From: Miscanthus floridulus
Lineage: Eukaryota > Streptophyta > Magnoliopsida > Poales > Poaceae
Direction: 5' to 3'
NCBI RefSeq assembly: GCF_019320115.1
Contig: NC_089595.1
Coordinates: forward strand, 107,524,158-107,588,157
DNA: 64,000 bases
The position numbers were made by a program, and so were the translations under genes. Below, piece by piece: positions 11,821-24,239 of this stretch (its first letter is position 1; each line of letters begins with the position of its first letter). The notes under the pieces were generated by a model that had not been told where the DNA came from, made no database searches, and saw nothing but the letters and a program-made list of their open reading frames with translations.

Positions 11821-12960
11821 AGTAGGGTAGCAGCAGTGTCGCACCTTTTGTTGGATTTTTTCTAGAAAATTTTAAGGTACACGTATGCGTGCGCGTTCAG
11901 TGGTACTGGAGACTACAGATCCCTCCAATCTCTTCTTTACGTGTATACGGACGCGCACGCGTGTGTGTGCGTGTGGTGTGAGTGTGGAGTGTATGGTTTG
12001 GGTGCGTCTAAGTTGTACCTGATAAAAAATATTGTTTTTACAATAACTAGTAAATATATCCGTGAATTGCAATTTGTTTTACAATGTCATATACCAATGG
12101 TAATGTGCAAGTTATTTATTTGATTGGACTTAGCCCAACTTTAGATCAAATAATAATGAGCTACCTATGATAAGTGCAAGTCATATTGATAATATAGAGA
12201 CTAGATTGTTTTTACCACATAGCAAAATGATTCTTTTGGAAGAACATTTGAAGTAATTGGGGAGGTAAGAGCAACTTTTTTTAAACCGAACCGGCAGGAG
12301 AGCTGCCTATTGTATTAAAAAAAAGAGAGCCTAGAAAGGTAAAGTATAAACATGTACAGATTTGTACATCAGGGTCAAAGCTCCACCCGGGTCTGGTAGT
12401 AGGGTACCAGCAGTGTCACACCTTTTGTTGGATTTTTTCTAGAAAATTTTAAGGTACACGTATGCGTGCGCGTTCGGTGGTACTGGAGGCTACGGATCCA
12501 TCCAATCTCTTCTTTACGTGTATACGGACGCGCACGCATGTGTGTGCATGTGGTGTGAGTGTGGAGTGTTGTGTGCGTCCAAGTTGTACCCGATAAAAAC
12601 TGTTGTTTTTACAATAACTAGTAAATATATCCGTGAATTGCAATTTGTTTTACAATGTCATATACCAATGGTAATGTGCAAGTTATTTATTTGATTGGAC
12701 TTAGCCCAACTTTAGATCAAATAATAATGAGCTACCTATGATAAGTGCAAGTCATATTGGTAATATAGAGACTAGATTTTTTTACCACATAGCAAAATGA
12801 TTCTTTTGGAAGAACATTTGAAGTAATTGGGGAGGTAAGAGCAACTTTTTTTAAACCGAACCGGCAGGAGAGCTGCCTATTGTATTAAAAAAAAGAGAGC
12901 CTAGAAAGGTAAAGTATAAACATGTACAGATTTGTACATCAGTCTCAAAGCTCCCCGAGT
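11821..12960. repeat. 577-bp tandem direct duplication
   Basis: Copy one (11821 to about 12388) and copy two (about 12398 to 12960) align end to end with an offset of 577 bases and only scattered substitutions and small indels. Each copy contains GGATTTTTTCTAGAAAATTT, a TG/CG-rich stretch, and a LINE-type tail reading AAACCGAACCGGCAGGAGAG. The second copy runs into a longer LINE fragment, so duplication probably occurred after that LINE landed. Confidence 0.85.
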
Positions 12961-13230
12961 CCTCACAGGAGGGTTTACATCAAGCGTGCAATAATAAGTT
13001 AGACATGTGTTTTGCTCCCGCCATTGCTCATAGGCCCGCTTTATCTTTGATTTTCTGGAGGAGTTGCGTTGGCGCGGACTCCTTGCGCTCAAAGATTCTT
13101 GTGTTTCTTTTATTCCACACCTCCCAACAAACAAGAATGATGATGGAGCAGAGACCTCGTCTCGTCGTCAAAGGTGTGTGATCTATGTTTTCCCACTAAA
13201 TTTGTACCGAGTCTCCTAGCACCTAGACGG
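12850..13230 (-). pseudogene. 3' end of an L1-type LINE ORF2, reversed
   Basis: Read on the minus strand, the segment encodes WEVWNKRNTRIFE followed by a Lys-rich stretch, a signature of the last part of plant LINE ORF2. It is followed by a short UTR ending CCGGTTCGGTTTAAAAAAA at 12850, the poly-A side. It is 5'-truncated, as is usual for LINEs. The same tail without coding sequence is seen at about 12275-12390 in the tandem copy. Confidence 0.6.
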
Positions 13231-14157
13231 GAGGTCGCAGCGGCTCATTACCCAACCATATTGCAATGCCCCCCGTATACATCTAGTGTAGCGGCAGTCT
13301 TGAAATACATTCTAAATTTAATGATTTAGCTATTCTTTAAAATACATCGCACCTATAAAAGTTAGAACAGGCTATGTAAAAATTGATCTTCTTTATTTTC
13401 AAAAGTTGCCACGTCACAGCAAGACTTGGTCGTTTCCTTCTTATCAACCTTTTCAGATCACGCACGTCTCCTGGTGTTCAGCGCCGCCGCTTGTCCGTAG
13501 GACGCGAGACGGAGGCTCGCCCTTGCGCAGCCGGCCGCCTGGACTCGAATCGTCGCAGGGCCAGGCCATGGCCTACTCCCAGCCGGTCACCAGGCAATCA
13601 CGCAGGCCTGCAGTAGCGAACACCTGAGTTGCGACATCAGAGAAGAAGAACAGGACCCCCGCGCAAGCGCTGCAGCCTGCAGCATGGGGACGTGCGGCGG
13701 CAGCGACATGGCGACCACTGATGAGTGCTTGGCTGCTTTCACAGAAGCCAGGAAAGGAGAGGGGAACCAGAAGCCCGCCGTGCGGGGGCCGCAGACGCGG
13801 GTGAAGAGGCCGCCGAGACCGCGAAGAGCACAGATAGCGAGCGAGTCTGCGCTTTCTAAGTCTAGCGAGCGAATTTACCGGTTTGGAGAGCTATTAAATT
13901 TAAAGAGACGCTTAAAGAATCTATCAGGGACGTTTTTTTTTTCTTATAATACTAGCCATATTTAACTTTCAAAATATTTTCGATATTTTCGGTAATTGAG
14001 GACTTTTAGGCTGACCTCGACCCGCGCAGCGTGATAACCCATAAAAAAGACGTGCGACCAGCTCTAGAGTTGGTGAGAGGAGCACTGGCTCGTATTTGTA
14101 TGCGTCATTTGCTGCTCTTGTGACGGTGGCTGTGAGCATCGAGCTCCTCATCGGCGT
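13231..14157. other. GC-rich anonymous segment
   Basis: Bases 13490-13900 are GC-rich and open in several frames, for example 13684-13965 plus starting MGTCGGSDMATTDE. None resembles a known family and splice signals are not convincing. The flanks are AT-rich. It could be a captured exon or non-coding DNA. Confidence 0.3.
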
Positions 14158-14164
14158 ATGTGCT

Positions 14165-14460
14165 TAAGGGTATATTTTATATGTTTCATTTTGATATTGT
14201 ATATGTTTTATTTGGATGTTGCATATGTTACAATTGCTATATATTTATGTTGCAAGTGTGTTTTTCAAATGTTTCAGCAGTTTTATCTAGATTTTGCATA
14301 TGTTGCAGTGGCTATACATCCATGTTCCAAATGTTTCACTTGTTTCAGATGTACGTTGCAAGTGTGTTTATCTGGATGTTGCATATGTTGCAGTGATTAT
14401 AACATATGTTGTAAACGTATGTTTCAATTGTTTCAGCACGTTGCAACATGTGTTGCTCCC
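14165..14460. repeat. degenerate repeat built on TTGCATATGTTGCAGTG-like words
   Basis: Variants of TTGCATATGTTGCAGTGGCT, TTGCAAGTGTGTTT and GTTTCAGATGT recur every 60-80 bases. The open frames here are Cys/Tyr-rich only because of the repeat. I recall similar arrays in grass intergenic DNA, but the family name is not certain. Confidence 0.6.
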
Positions 14461-14555
14461 CACATGCTCTGACTCGCGGGCAAGCACGCGCTGCACCAGG
14501 CACCCCTGCACCACCAAGCGTGCCCCCCCACGGGAGAGCATGTAGCCAGCTCAAC

Positions 14556-14735
14556 TCTCTCTTGCGTTGGGGTATGCGCACTGTGATCCCTCTCTCTCGC
14601 ATTGGGGTATGCGCACTGTGATCCCTCTCTCTCTCGCATGCAGTGTGGGGTCTCTCTCATATTGGGGCAAGTGCACTATGCTCTCTCTCTCGCATGGGGT
14701 GCACATGTTGTGTTCCTTCTCTCTCATGCAGCTGG
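14556..14735. repeat. 35-bp minisatellite with CTCTCTC tracts
   Basis: The unit TTGGGGTATGCGCACTGTGA followed by TCCCTCTCTCTC occurs twice almost perfectly at about 14565-14632. Two or three degenerate units follow up to about 14735. Confidence 0.75.
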
Positions 14736-16235
14736 GCGGGCCCATGCACATGCTTTTTCGGTCAGGCGGAACAGCAGCAGCAGGAGGCGTGGGGTATAAC
14801 AGCAGTAGGAAGAGGCGCGTGGCGCAGCAGCATGCGCAGGTGTCTAGACGTGAGTTGCCGTCTGGACGTCCGTTCGCTAGCATGGCCGAAACAATTTAGC
14901 TCTTCAGTTGGAGTTGCTCTAACAAAAATGGATAATCATGGGTTCACACGTCCAGTAACTAGCAGCTAGCCCAATAACTTAATTACCCAATGGGCTCTCC
15001 AAATCGGCCTCTTGTGACTTGGGTTTTCATCATGGACCTTACAGGCTGGTGGGCCCATAGACAATGCCCAAAACTCCTCTCTCTCGCTGCGCGCGCACTG
15101 TTCGTTGTTTTCTTATAACCGGTCAGCTCGATCTCACCTGTTCGTAGCAGGTCGGTGGAATAACATGGACAGGGCGTCGACGAAGCCGTAGTTTATCGAG
15201 GTCAAATGTAACTAAGATGTCCTTTGCAAAGAATCAAATCCAAAGAAAACCCCATTTTAACAGCCATGCACACCGCGCGTGGGTATGGTCTGTTCATGCG
15301 GGTTCATGCCTGCTCTGCTTCTAATGGTTTAATCTCCAGAGTCAAAGGAGAATACAAATAAACTAGACCTTTGCAAATAATGCGGTACTTGGAATGAAAT
15401 CTTGATGGTGTTCTTGTTTAGATGTATCAGGATTGCATGTATAATATGTTCTTCATTCGCCAGATAGATAGATAGCAGCAAGGTCACCTAACTGTGCATA
15501 AAGAACTGCATAGTAGCGCCTAGTAGATAGATTCGTTGTTTGTTTTTGTCGTTTGCTAATTTGTTTGATGATTGTTAATCTAGAAGGGGAGAAATAGTTT
15601 TGGTCATGGACATGAAGATGTAGATATATTTGTCCAAGAAATGGCTCACATCCTGATTTCATTTCCTCGGAATAATATAAATCAAAGCCATGCCATGACA
15701 GTATGGTTTCAGGTATCTATGGAATGATTTCTTGTCCCTAGGATGACTAGGATCCTTCTATACACATATATCCTCTATGTATGTATGTAGCCTCTCTAAT
15801 CATATACTATATATGCTTATATATATATCATCCTGGAATTATTCGAAGATATCATACAGTTTGTTAGGGCACTCATCATTGGACAAAAATATAATCCCTG
15901 ATCATATTTGGCTTCTCCAGACTTCAGGAATCTAGTGCTGGCCCATGCCAAAATCATGCATGTCTCGGTTACCAATTACAACCGAGCAAAAGTCCCAACT
16001 CATAGCTCGATCGGTTCTGAATACACAGCTACCAGTCTATTCTACGTTTCTACAGAGGCTGGTTTTTAGATGGGTCGTCCTCCCCCTCACCCCCTCCCAC
16101 CCACCACCCACCTCCCCCCCCCCCTCCCCCCCGCTGCCCCGAGCTCCGGCCGGCGGTCCTCCCGGCCTCGGCATCCTCTGCGGCGGCTGCTCACCCAACT
16201 CTCCTTCTCGCATCACCACAACCCCCTCTGCTTTG
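14736..16235. other. intergenic DNA with a polypyrimidine tract
   Basis: No gene was recognised. A short GATA run lies near 15464-15475. From 16080 to 16135 the strand is almost pure C/T, then GC-rich to about 16220. The boundary at 16236 is abrupt: LTR sequence of Gypsy-A starts mid-LTR, so DNA was lost here. Confidence 0.5.
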
Positions 16236-16338
16236 GTAAAGCTGCATCATCTGATTGATCTTTTATGAGCCATAATATAATTTAATTATTGATCTGTATC
16301 GTAGTTTGTAAGGCTACATCAACTGATTGATCTCTTAT
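16236..16338 (+). repeat. Gypsy-A 5' LTR, piece 1
   Basis: GTAAAGCTGCATCATCTGAT through GATCTCTTA matches the 3' LTR from about 44004. The piece is cut on the left by a deletion and on the right by Gypsy-B. Confidence 0.8.
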
Positions 16339-17763
16339 TGTGGGGGGTACGACCATGGATACCCACGGCAGACCACATAGGCTGCGCCCCTAGGGGCGGC
16401 CCAACCCACAAGACGAAGCCTTGCAGGGCACGACGCTGCTCGGCGCGTCCCGCAAGACACCGGGAAGATATCCTGAAGATACTACGAGGATCTGTTAGGA
16501 TATGTATGATCCCATGATTCCTGTAATCTGTTATTACTTTCTGATTATCTCCTAGATCTAACCAACTTGTAACCCTGCCCCCCGGACTATATAAGGTGGG
16601 CAAGGACCCCCTTCAAAGACACGCAATATCATACGATAGCCAATACAATCCAACAGACCACATGAGTATGGTATTACGTCGTGCCGACGACTCAAACCTA
16701 TCTAACTCGTGTGTCTCTGTTTCCTTCTTGTTCTCGATTACACGCATCTCTGCCGATCAATCTACCTTCGTGGGATGCCCCTCAGAGGACTGCCAACAAT
16801 ATTCTATCGACAGTTGGCGCGCCAGGTAGGGGTGTGCATGCTGTTTCCATGTTGAACAAGATGATGCGTTTTGCAGGCTCTTCGTCCCTCCTATAGCCCG
16901 GCTAGATCTTCACAGAATTGGCTTGTCGATTGCCTCTCCATCGCAGAATCGGCTCTGACCACTCTGGTCCAACGCCGACCACCCTGCGATTCAGATCTAT
17001 CGGAGGTGGATCAGAAAACTCTAGGAGTTACGGCCCTACCCTTCGGGCTCACCAGCGTCGCCGCCGCCTATCAAGATGCCCTAAGGGGCAAATTCGCCGA
17101 CCAGGTGGGAGATATCCATTCTCTTGCCGACCAGATCGCCGACTAGCTTTCGCGCGGCTGTCAACATGCTACACGTTGGTCGACACCCCGAAGCATCCCT
17201 CCAAACCATCCTGGAGGAAAATCTAGACTCCGAGTCCTAGGGCTCTATGGAGACTGTCGTCGAAACCACCGCCGTACAACCTCCTTTCCCTCCCTTCCGT
17301 GGAGGCGGAATTTTCAACGTCAGCGTCGACAGCCTCCCACGGGACGGGGAAACTAAGGAGGACCGCGCCGCCCGCGTCAATAGGAATGCCAACTGTGCGC
17401 AATGCCGAGCAAACAAAGCTGCCCTTGTGCTAGCCGAGGCTACTCGCAACGATCAACTCGACTCGTAAGGAAGGCCACACCAACTCCAACACAACCTCGA
17501 CGACGAATTTGTCCGTGTTGACGACCACGACGTCTACAAAACCCCAAGCGCCAGCTTGGCAGTGGCTGCCAATGAGCTCGCTCAGCTTCCACAAATGCCT
17601 GAAGTCGCCAAGGCCGCCACCATGCTTAAAGCGACGCACTGCCAGGTCAACGAGATCCGTCAGGGTCAGAGACCTTCCTACTCGACAAAGCTCGATTCAC
17701 CGATCCACCGTGCCAAGATCTATTCGCCGCCTCAGCCGAAGTCGTTTTGCCGACCAACACCGC
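16339..17763 (+). mobile_element. Gypsy-B: truncated Ty3/Gypsy element (5' LTR, leader, part of gag)
   Basis: A 474-bp LTR (16339-16812) begins TGTGGGGGGTACGACC and ends TTCTATCGACA, with a TATA box (CTATATAAGG) near 16587. It is followed by GTTGGCGCGCCAGGTAGGGG, the leader seen in many grass Gypsy elements. About 950 bp of decayed gag-like sequence follows, readable only in short pieces in different frames (for example 16871-17146 plus). No pol and no 3' LTR are present. The junction at about 17763 returns directly to Gypsy-A LTR with loss of a few host bases, so the 3' part was deleted together with some target DNA. Confidence 0.75.
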
Positions 17764-17878
17764 GATGAAAGTTATCGAGCTTGTGTTAAATAACTTATTG
17801 TTTAATACAATATCACCAGTTATCGAATCTGCTAGGATTAGTAAGATTTTCCTTGGTGTTTTTGGTTGATTCACCAGT
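17764..17878 (+). repeat. Gypsy-A 5' LTR, piece 2
   Basis: AAAGTTATCGAGCTTGTGTT through GATTCACCAGT matches the 3' LTR near 44120-44230. Its last five bases, CCAGT, are the target duplication of Gypsy-C. Confidence 0.85.
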
Positions 17879-19154
17879 TGTCGGTGCAGAAAGTGACCAA
17901 CAAGTAAATATTTGTAGTTTTGTCGTACGTTGTGATCGGAGGTGGCCTAACACTCAATGACACAGGGTTTATACTAGTTCAGGCAACGTGCCCTACGTCC
18001 AGTTTGAGTCGGTCGGTGACTTTATTCCTGAGCCCAGATGCTCAAAGTTTGCAGTAGGGTTACAAACGAGAAGGAGAAAGATAGGGGGTACAAGAGGTCT
18101 GATCGGACTCTGGTCAGAGGGACCAAAAGCGACGGGAGCCCCGCTATGAGCTAAGTGCACAAGCATGTGCTCGTGGTTCGAACCTGGCGGCTCGGTGACT
18201 ATGTACTAGTGAACTCGATCGATCTAATGAATCTGAATCAACCTGGATGAGCTTGAATGAATCTGATGAATGTTGGGAGAGAGCGCATCCCCTTTTATAG
18301 ATTAAGGGAATGGCCTTACAAGTGAGAGGGAGAAAGTACGTATGCTTCTGGTCCTTGTTGCCCACCCGGCGGGTACAAGATGATGGTAGGCGCCCACAAC
18401 ACTGTTGGATGTCAGATGCATGTGAGAGGTTGTGTTGTCTTCTTCGGGTATGGCAGACGTCGGCGCCTGACACACTATCGAGACCTAGAGGTGTGCAAGG
18501 TGTTTTACCATGTTCGCCTGGTACGGGAAATGCCGGCGCCCACAACACCGTCGATGCCCCAGAGGCGTGTGGGGGAGCCTTACCGTAAGGGAGTTAACGG
18601 CGCCCACAATACTGTAGGGGAAAATGTCGGCGCCTACAACACTCTTTGGGCTCTATCATGCCAGGGAAGTTGTAGAGTACTATTTCTATAGGTGCACAGG
18701 GTATGGACCCTGGTATTGCGGTTTGACTTGTGCACTTCACCTTGCTTTCTCCATTCGTTCCCTAGTCCTTACCGAGCAGGCATCCCCGGTCGGTTGGTTC
18801 CAGTCGGCTTTGATTGCGTTAGTCAGAGAAGAGCAGTGAGCAGGGGTTTGGCGCACCCCCGGTTGGAGACACGGGTCGGAGTCAGAAGTAGTGCTTTGAC
18901 TAGGCCTTCCGGTCAGAGAGGCCGTCCGGAGGCGGGCTGGATATCGGAGTGAGCGCTCTGGTCGGAGAGGTGGGCTGGAGTCGGAAGACGGGTGCCGTTC
19001 CTCCTCGGCCAGACCTTCCAGTCAGTGATTGGATTGCCCTTCTGGCCTATCGTTTAGATACCTGGGCTAGCCCACGAGTTGCGCGTTGTCTGCTTGGGCT
19101 GAGCCTCTGTTGGGAAGCCGATCTACAAGGGACCCTGAGTTTATGAACCCGACA
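17879..19154 (-). repeat. Gypsy-C left LTR (3' LTR of the element)
   Basis: It starts TGTCGGTGCAGAAAGTG and ends GAACCCGACA. It is the same length as the right copy and is the 3' LTR because the element is on the minus strand. Confidence 0.92.
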
Positions 19155-22100
19155 GGAGCCCCCGGGTGATTCGGGTAGAATCGTCTAGGGGATTTTTGTC
19201 TTTGACGACGGGTGTGCGCGAGCGCACCCGTGGGTGTAGCCCCCGAGCCCCCAGACGATTCAGGTAGAATTGTCTGAGGGGTTTTCGTGTTGCCAGCGGG
19301 GGAGGTTTTTGTTTAGTCAGCGGGTGCGCGCGAGCGCACCCACGGGTGCAGCCCCCAAGCCCCCGGTCGATTTGGGTAGAATCGTCTAGGGGGTGTTGTC
19401 AGCGGGCGTGTGTGTGTTTTTTAGTCGAGACAGAGTCATCAACCAAGGCATCGTTGCGCAGCCGAGGCGTTTAGTTTTGGGATCGGGTGATACGGAGCTC
19501 GTGGATCCTAGCGTCGGTGCGCGCATGGATCGGGTGAGGTAGTTAGTTTTAGGGATCGGACGAGACGGAGCTCGCGAATCCTGGCATCGGTGCGTGCCAT
19601 GGGATCGGGTGAGGCAGTTAGTTTTAGGGATCGGACGAGATGGAGCTCGCGGATCCTGGAGTCGATGCGCGCCGTGGGATCAGGTGAGTTAGAGTCATGG
19701 ATCCTGGCCTCGGTGCAGCCCGCACAGCCAAGGCAGTTAGTTAGTTAGTTTAGGGATCGAGCAAGGCGTAGCTCATGGATCCTGATGGGGTGAGTTTAGG
19801 GTCGCAGACCCAGGCAGTTTTGGAGTGCAGGTGTAGCCAGATGGGGTGAGTTCGGGGTCGTAGACCTGGGTAGTTTTGGAGTGCTGGCGTAGCCGGATGG
19901 GGTGAGTTCTGGGTCGTGGACCTGGGTGTTTGGTGTGCAGTCGAAGCGTAGCCGGATAGGGCAAGTTCAGGGTCGCAGACCCGGGTGTTTGGTGTGCAGT
20001 CAAAGCGTAGCCGGATAGGGCGAGTTCGGGGTCATAGACCTAGGTATTTGGTGTCTTGAGCCCCCAAGCCTCATTGGGCCTTAGTAGGGGTCGATTTGTG
20101 TTGTGTGTGTTACCCCGTCCTCGGTTTCTCACAACCGGAGGGGCTGAGTTTTGTCGCTTGCCTCGATCGCTCGGGCTTGAGTGACGCGCTTGGTGAGCTC
20201 GCTAACGGGTATGATCGAGTGGAATCTGGTTTCGTCGTTTGTGACGGGGTCGGCATAGCCCTCTTGTGATATTCCACTGCTGCTTTACCTACAACCTGGC
20301 AGATGCCTAGGTCATTCCAGAGACCGACCTAGGTGGCCTAATGGCCTATCCTCGATGGAGATTCTATGGGTTTGGCAAAGGCTTTGGATCAAACAAGAAG
20401 GTTGAGATGACACTGTCTACTTCGGGGCAGACAGGGCGAGGGCCACATGGGGCTCATCTGTGTTTTTCTCCTCTGACTCTGTTTGACGTGGGGTGGCCTC
20501 GATCCCTTCATGGGCTAGCCTTTGAACCCCAGTCGGTCATTGCTCATGTCAAATGAGGCAACTGTCGCTTCGTGACTCAACACGGAGCATTGTGGTGCAT
20601 TTCGCTGCATGTGCAATGCTTAGTTCCTGAGCCCCCGGGCGGTTTAGGGCCTGAATCGTTCGAGGGGCACGGGTGTATGGAATGAATGCGTGTATGGATG
20701 TATGAAATGATTATAAAGAAATAGTGGGGGTCGGTAGTGTTACCTTGATGACTCGAGTGACAGGGTTTGAAGAGTTCTAATTGGAAATGTCCGACCGGGA
20801 CCCGTGCTTGTCGTTCATGATGGAGTCGGCATGGCCTACATGGGTGCGTTCCTTTACTCCTTACCTGTCTCTCGGTGTGTTTTTCTAAGCCGTTTGATCG
20901 ACTTAGGAAGCCCGATGGTTTCGTGCCTACAACTGCTCGGGTTGGCCAATTAATGAAGTTTGATGAGATCTCCAGCCATGGTGGCCATACCTCGGTGGCC
21001 GTGTCCCTACCCAGGAGTTGCCTTGACTACATGAGAAGGTAAGGAGCTCCATGCTCTTCTGCTGAGCATCTATGGGTGCGACGCCCTTGAGGTACCCGTT
21101 GCGCTCGCCAAAATCGAGGGAGCGAAATCGGGTGGGTCCCTTGAGGTACCTGTTGTGCTTGCCAAAGTTGAGGGAGTGGAACCAGGTAGGTCCCTTGAGG
21201 TACCCGTTGCGGTGGTTATGTCTGGTGATGTGTGCCATGGCCTCTCCTTTGGCGTCAGGCCATGTCGTCGAGCGGCCGCAGTAGTATTTGGATTAGAAGT
21301 GGTTAGAAAATGTAATAGTTGAGTTCATGGGTGAGTCCCCGTGTGAACAGTTTTTTGTATCAATGAATACACCAGTTCTGTTTTTGTGATAGAATTACTA
21401 TCCGTTCCCTATTTTTATCCTAGCATAACCTTTGTTTTTGTCCTTTCTTTTTCGCACCTGCCCGTTAGTTCCGTAGGCTGCAACTTTTAAGAACCTAGGC
21501 ATGGCTTGCGGGGCTTGGCTGCTTATAACCGTAGGTCATGGCGGGGTGCGTTTGGTTAGGAGTAAGAACAAAGTTACGTAGGGCAATCACAGGAATGGAA
21601 TGTGCTTCCATTCGGGGACAAGGTTGTTTACCATGTGATAGTAATAAAAAAGAGAGGTAATTCTTAGTATTGTACCCTCATGGAGCCCCCGAGTGACCTA
21701 GGCTGAAAGTGTTCGAGCTAGGGTGCTTTACAGGAGCAAGTGTTTGACTAAAAAGCGGTAAGACCAAATTTAGAGAAAAAACAACGTATCTGTTCAATGT
21801 TCCAAGTGTTGGTAAGAACATTGCCGTTGTCGTCCTCTAGTCAATAGGTTCCCGGTCAGATCACTTCAGCCACCATATAGGGTCCTTCCCATGGTGGAGA
21901 GAGTTTGTGTTTTTCCTTTGTTGATTGGGTCCTCCGAAGTACGAGATCACCGACTTCGAGTATCCTCCCCCTGATCTTCCTTTTGTGGTACCTGTGGAGA
22001 GTTTGCTGGTAGTGAGCAGAGCAGATGATGGTCATCTCGTGGGCCTCCTCGAGTAGGTCGACTACGTCTAGCTGAGCCTCGTTGGCTCAGTCGTGGTTGA

Positions 22101-22323
22101 AAGCCTTCACTCTTGGGGCGCCGTGGTCAAGGTCGAAGGGCAGGACTGCTTTAGCTCCGTAGGCCAGGAAGAAGGGTGTGAACCCTATGGATTGGTTTGG
22201 GGTCATTCTCAGGCTCTAGAGGATGACTGGGACCTCTGCAACCCATCGCCCGACGTACTTGTTGAGTCGGTCGAAGATGCGTGACTTGAGTCCTTGGAGG
22301 ATCATGCCATTAGCACGCTCGAC
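19155..22323 (-). repeat. Gypsy-C 3' non-coding region with several tandem repeat blocks
   Basis: This is the region downstream of integrase in element orientation. At 19160-19410 a motif with the palindrome GGTGCGCGCGAGCGCACC and the word AGCCCCC(A/G)AGCCCCC recurs. At 19480-19700 a unit of roughly 80 bp (GGGATCGG..GAGCTCG..GGATCCTGG) recurs three times. At 19787-20050 a 57-59 bp unit (TAGCCGGAT(G/A)GGG..GAGTTC..GACCTGGGT) recurs about five times. At 21072-21230 a 60-bp unit (CCCTTGAGGTACC(C/T)GTTG) recurs two to three times. No coding sequence was recognised. Tat-lineage elements are known for long repeat-rich 3' regions. Confidence 0.75.
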
Positions 22324-22885
22324 CTAACTATTAGTACGTGGGTGTCTGACCGAGGCCCAGTCAATTCTGATGCCGTATCCATCACTGAAGTCTAGGAACT
22401 TCTTTCCGGTGAAGTTAGTCCTATGGTCAGTGATGATGTAGTTAGGAACACCGAACCAGTAGATGATGTCGAGGAAGAATTTGACCGCCTCTTCCGAGCG
22501 AATGTTGGTGATGGGCTTGGCCTCTATCCATTTGGTGAACTTGTCGACTACTACGAGTAGGTGAGTGAAACCATCTAGGCCCTTTTTGAGGAGTCCTACC
22601 ATGTCAAGGCCCCAGACCGCGAATGGCCAGGTGATGGGGATGGTTTAGAGCTCCTATGCCGGTAAATGGGTTTGCCGAGCGTAGAACTAGCATCATTCAC
22701 ACCTACGGAAGACCTCCTTTGCATCTCGTAGTGCGGTGGGCCAGTAAAAACCTTGTCGAAAGGCTTTTTCGACCAGCGACCTTGGGGCCGTGTGATGTCC
22801 ACAAATTCCAGCATGGACTTCGAGGAGGAGCTACTTCCCCTGGTTGGTGGGGATACACTTCATGAGTACCCCTGATGGACTCCAT
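22324..22885 (-). pseudogene. Gypsy-C integrase (decayed)
   Basis: The frame at 22602-22324 reads VVVDKFTKWIEAKPI, then GVPNYIITDHRTNF, then HPRTNS. These are the first and second catalytic aspartate regions of a retroviral-type integrase core and the approach to the glutamate. It ends at a TAG where Gln is usual before the catalytic Glu region. Upstream pieces to about 22885 are broken by shifts. The enzyme inserts cDNA into the genome; this copy cannot be made intact. Confidence 0.75.
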
Positions 22886-23051
22886 TTGTAGAGTTCGTCA
22901 TTGAGCATGATAAAGGTCTTGGCCCATCGAGCGATCCATCGGGCTTTAGTCTTTTTGGGTGGGAGAACCTCCTCGAGGAGGTAGGCGAGTAGCAGTGCTT
23001 GCTAGTCGGTTTGATCGAGTGCCAATACGACAACATTGGCGGGTGACATCG

Positions 23052-24017
23052 TCATGGAGGTACTGGGATCGGAGCCCCTGGGCGCTGGCTTAGCGTCAGG
23101 GTCGGAGCCCCCAGGCACTGGCCTGGCATCGGGGTCGGAGCCCTTGAGCATTGGCTAGGCGTTGGGGTGTGTCTAGATCGGACCTTCCAGAATGCAGGTA
23201 GATGGTTGTGGATGTTGTTGATGAAGACCCCAGCTGGGGATGGATCCCGCCTGGCGGCCAATTTTGCAAGAAAATCAGCGGCATCATTGTCCTTTTGGGG
23301 GATGTGATGTAGCTCGATCCCCTGGAATTTGTCCTTGAGCTTGCGCACCTCTTGGCAGTATGCTGCCATTAGGGGGCTTTTGTAGGAGGACTCCTTCATG
23401 ACCTGATCATTGACCAGCTCCGAGTCACTGTGAACGTAGAGTCACATAGCACCAAGCTCTATGGCGATGCGTAGTCCATTGATGAGGGCCTCGTACTCTA
23501 TGGCGTTGTTTGAGGCTGAAAAGTGGAGGCGGATGGCATAGCGGAGCCTAGTCCTGTCCGAGGAGATTAGAACCACTCTAGCTCCCGAGCCACGTGCTAT
23601 TACATACCTGTTGAAGTACATTGTCCAGAACTCGTGGGTGACATCCGAGGTCAGTAGCTGCACCTCTGTCCATTCGGCGACAAAGTCCGCGAGAGCCTAA
23701 GACTTAATGGTGGTACGGTGGATGTACCTCATGTCGTGGCCCATGAGTTTGAGAGCCCACTTGGAGATCTATCCCGTGGCATCGCGGTTGCGGATGATGT
23801 CTCTGAGTGGGTATGAAGTGACGACCATGACTTCATGGTCGGTGAAGTAGTGCAGGAGCTTCCAGGTCGCCATCAGAACAACGTATAGGAGTTTCTGCAC
23901 CTGGGGGTACCAGACCTTGGGGTTGGTGAGTACTTCCCCAATGAAGTATATGGGCCGCTGGACCTTAAGGTGGTGTCCTGGTTCCTCTCTCTCGACGACC
24001 AGGGCGGCGCTTACCAC
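23052..24017 (-). pseudogene. Gypsy-C RNase H region (decayed)
   Basis: Minus-strand frames at 24017-23769 (YFIGEVLTNPKVWYPQ, YFTDHEVMVVT), 23663-23442 (SASNNAIEYEALINGL) and 23399-23052 (HIPQKDNDAADFLAKL) are consecutive parts of the RT connection and RNase H domains of Gypsy pol. The Asn-Glu-Tyr-Glu-Ala and Asp-Ala-Asp-Leu/Phe-Leu-Ala-Lys signatures are visible. Stops separate the frames. Confidence 0.75.
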
Positions 24018-24239
24018 ATGGTTGCTGGCTGTAACATAGAGGAGGAGGGGTTCTCCTTGTTCGAGAGCGACGAGGATTGGGGCCGACGTCAGGGATGCTT
24101 TGAGGCTCTCTAGAGCCTGCTGAGCTTCCTCGGTCCAGACAAAGGCGTCCTACTTTTTGAGGAGCTTGTAGAACAACATCCCTCATTCGTCGAGCTGAGA
24201 GATGAACCGACTTAGAGCGGCCAGACAGCCGGTGAGCCT

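Noticed and set aside
13684..13965. 93-codon frame starting MGTCGGSDMATT
   Set aside because: No family match, no splice context, and high GC alone explains the openness.
18170..18195. GTGGTTCGAACC, another T-arm-like word
   Set aside because: It is part of the Gypsy-C LTR and recurs in the other LTR at about 28375; no cloverleaf.
18310..18588. Open frames in the Gypsy-C LTRs (also at 28612-28893)
   Set aside because: They lie in LTR sequence, differ between the two LTRs, and resemble no protein.
19320..20050. Repeated spaced units as a CRISPR array
   Set aside because: Units are contiguous tandem repeats in a plant retrotransposon with no unique spacers.
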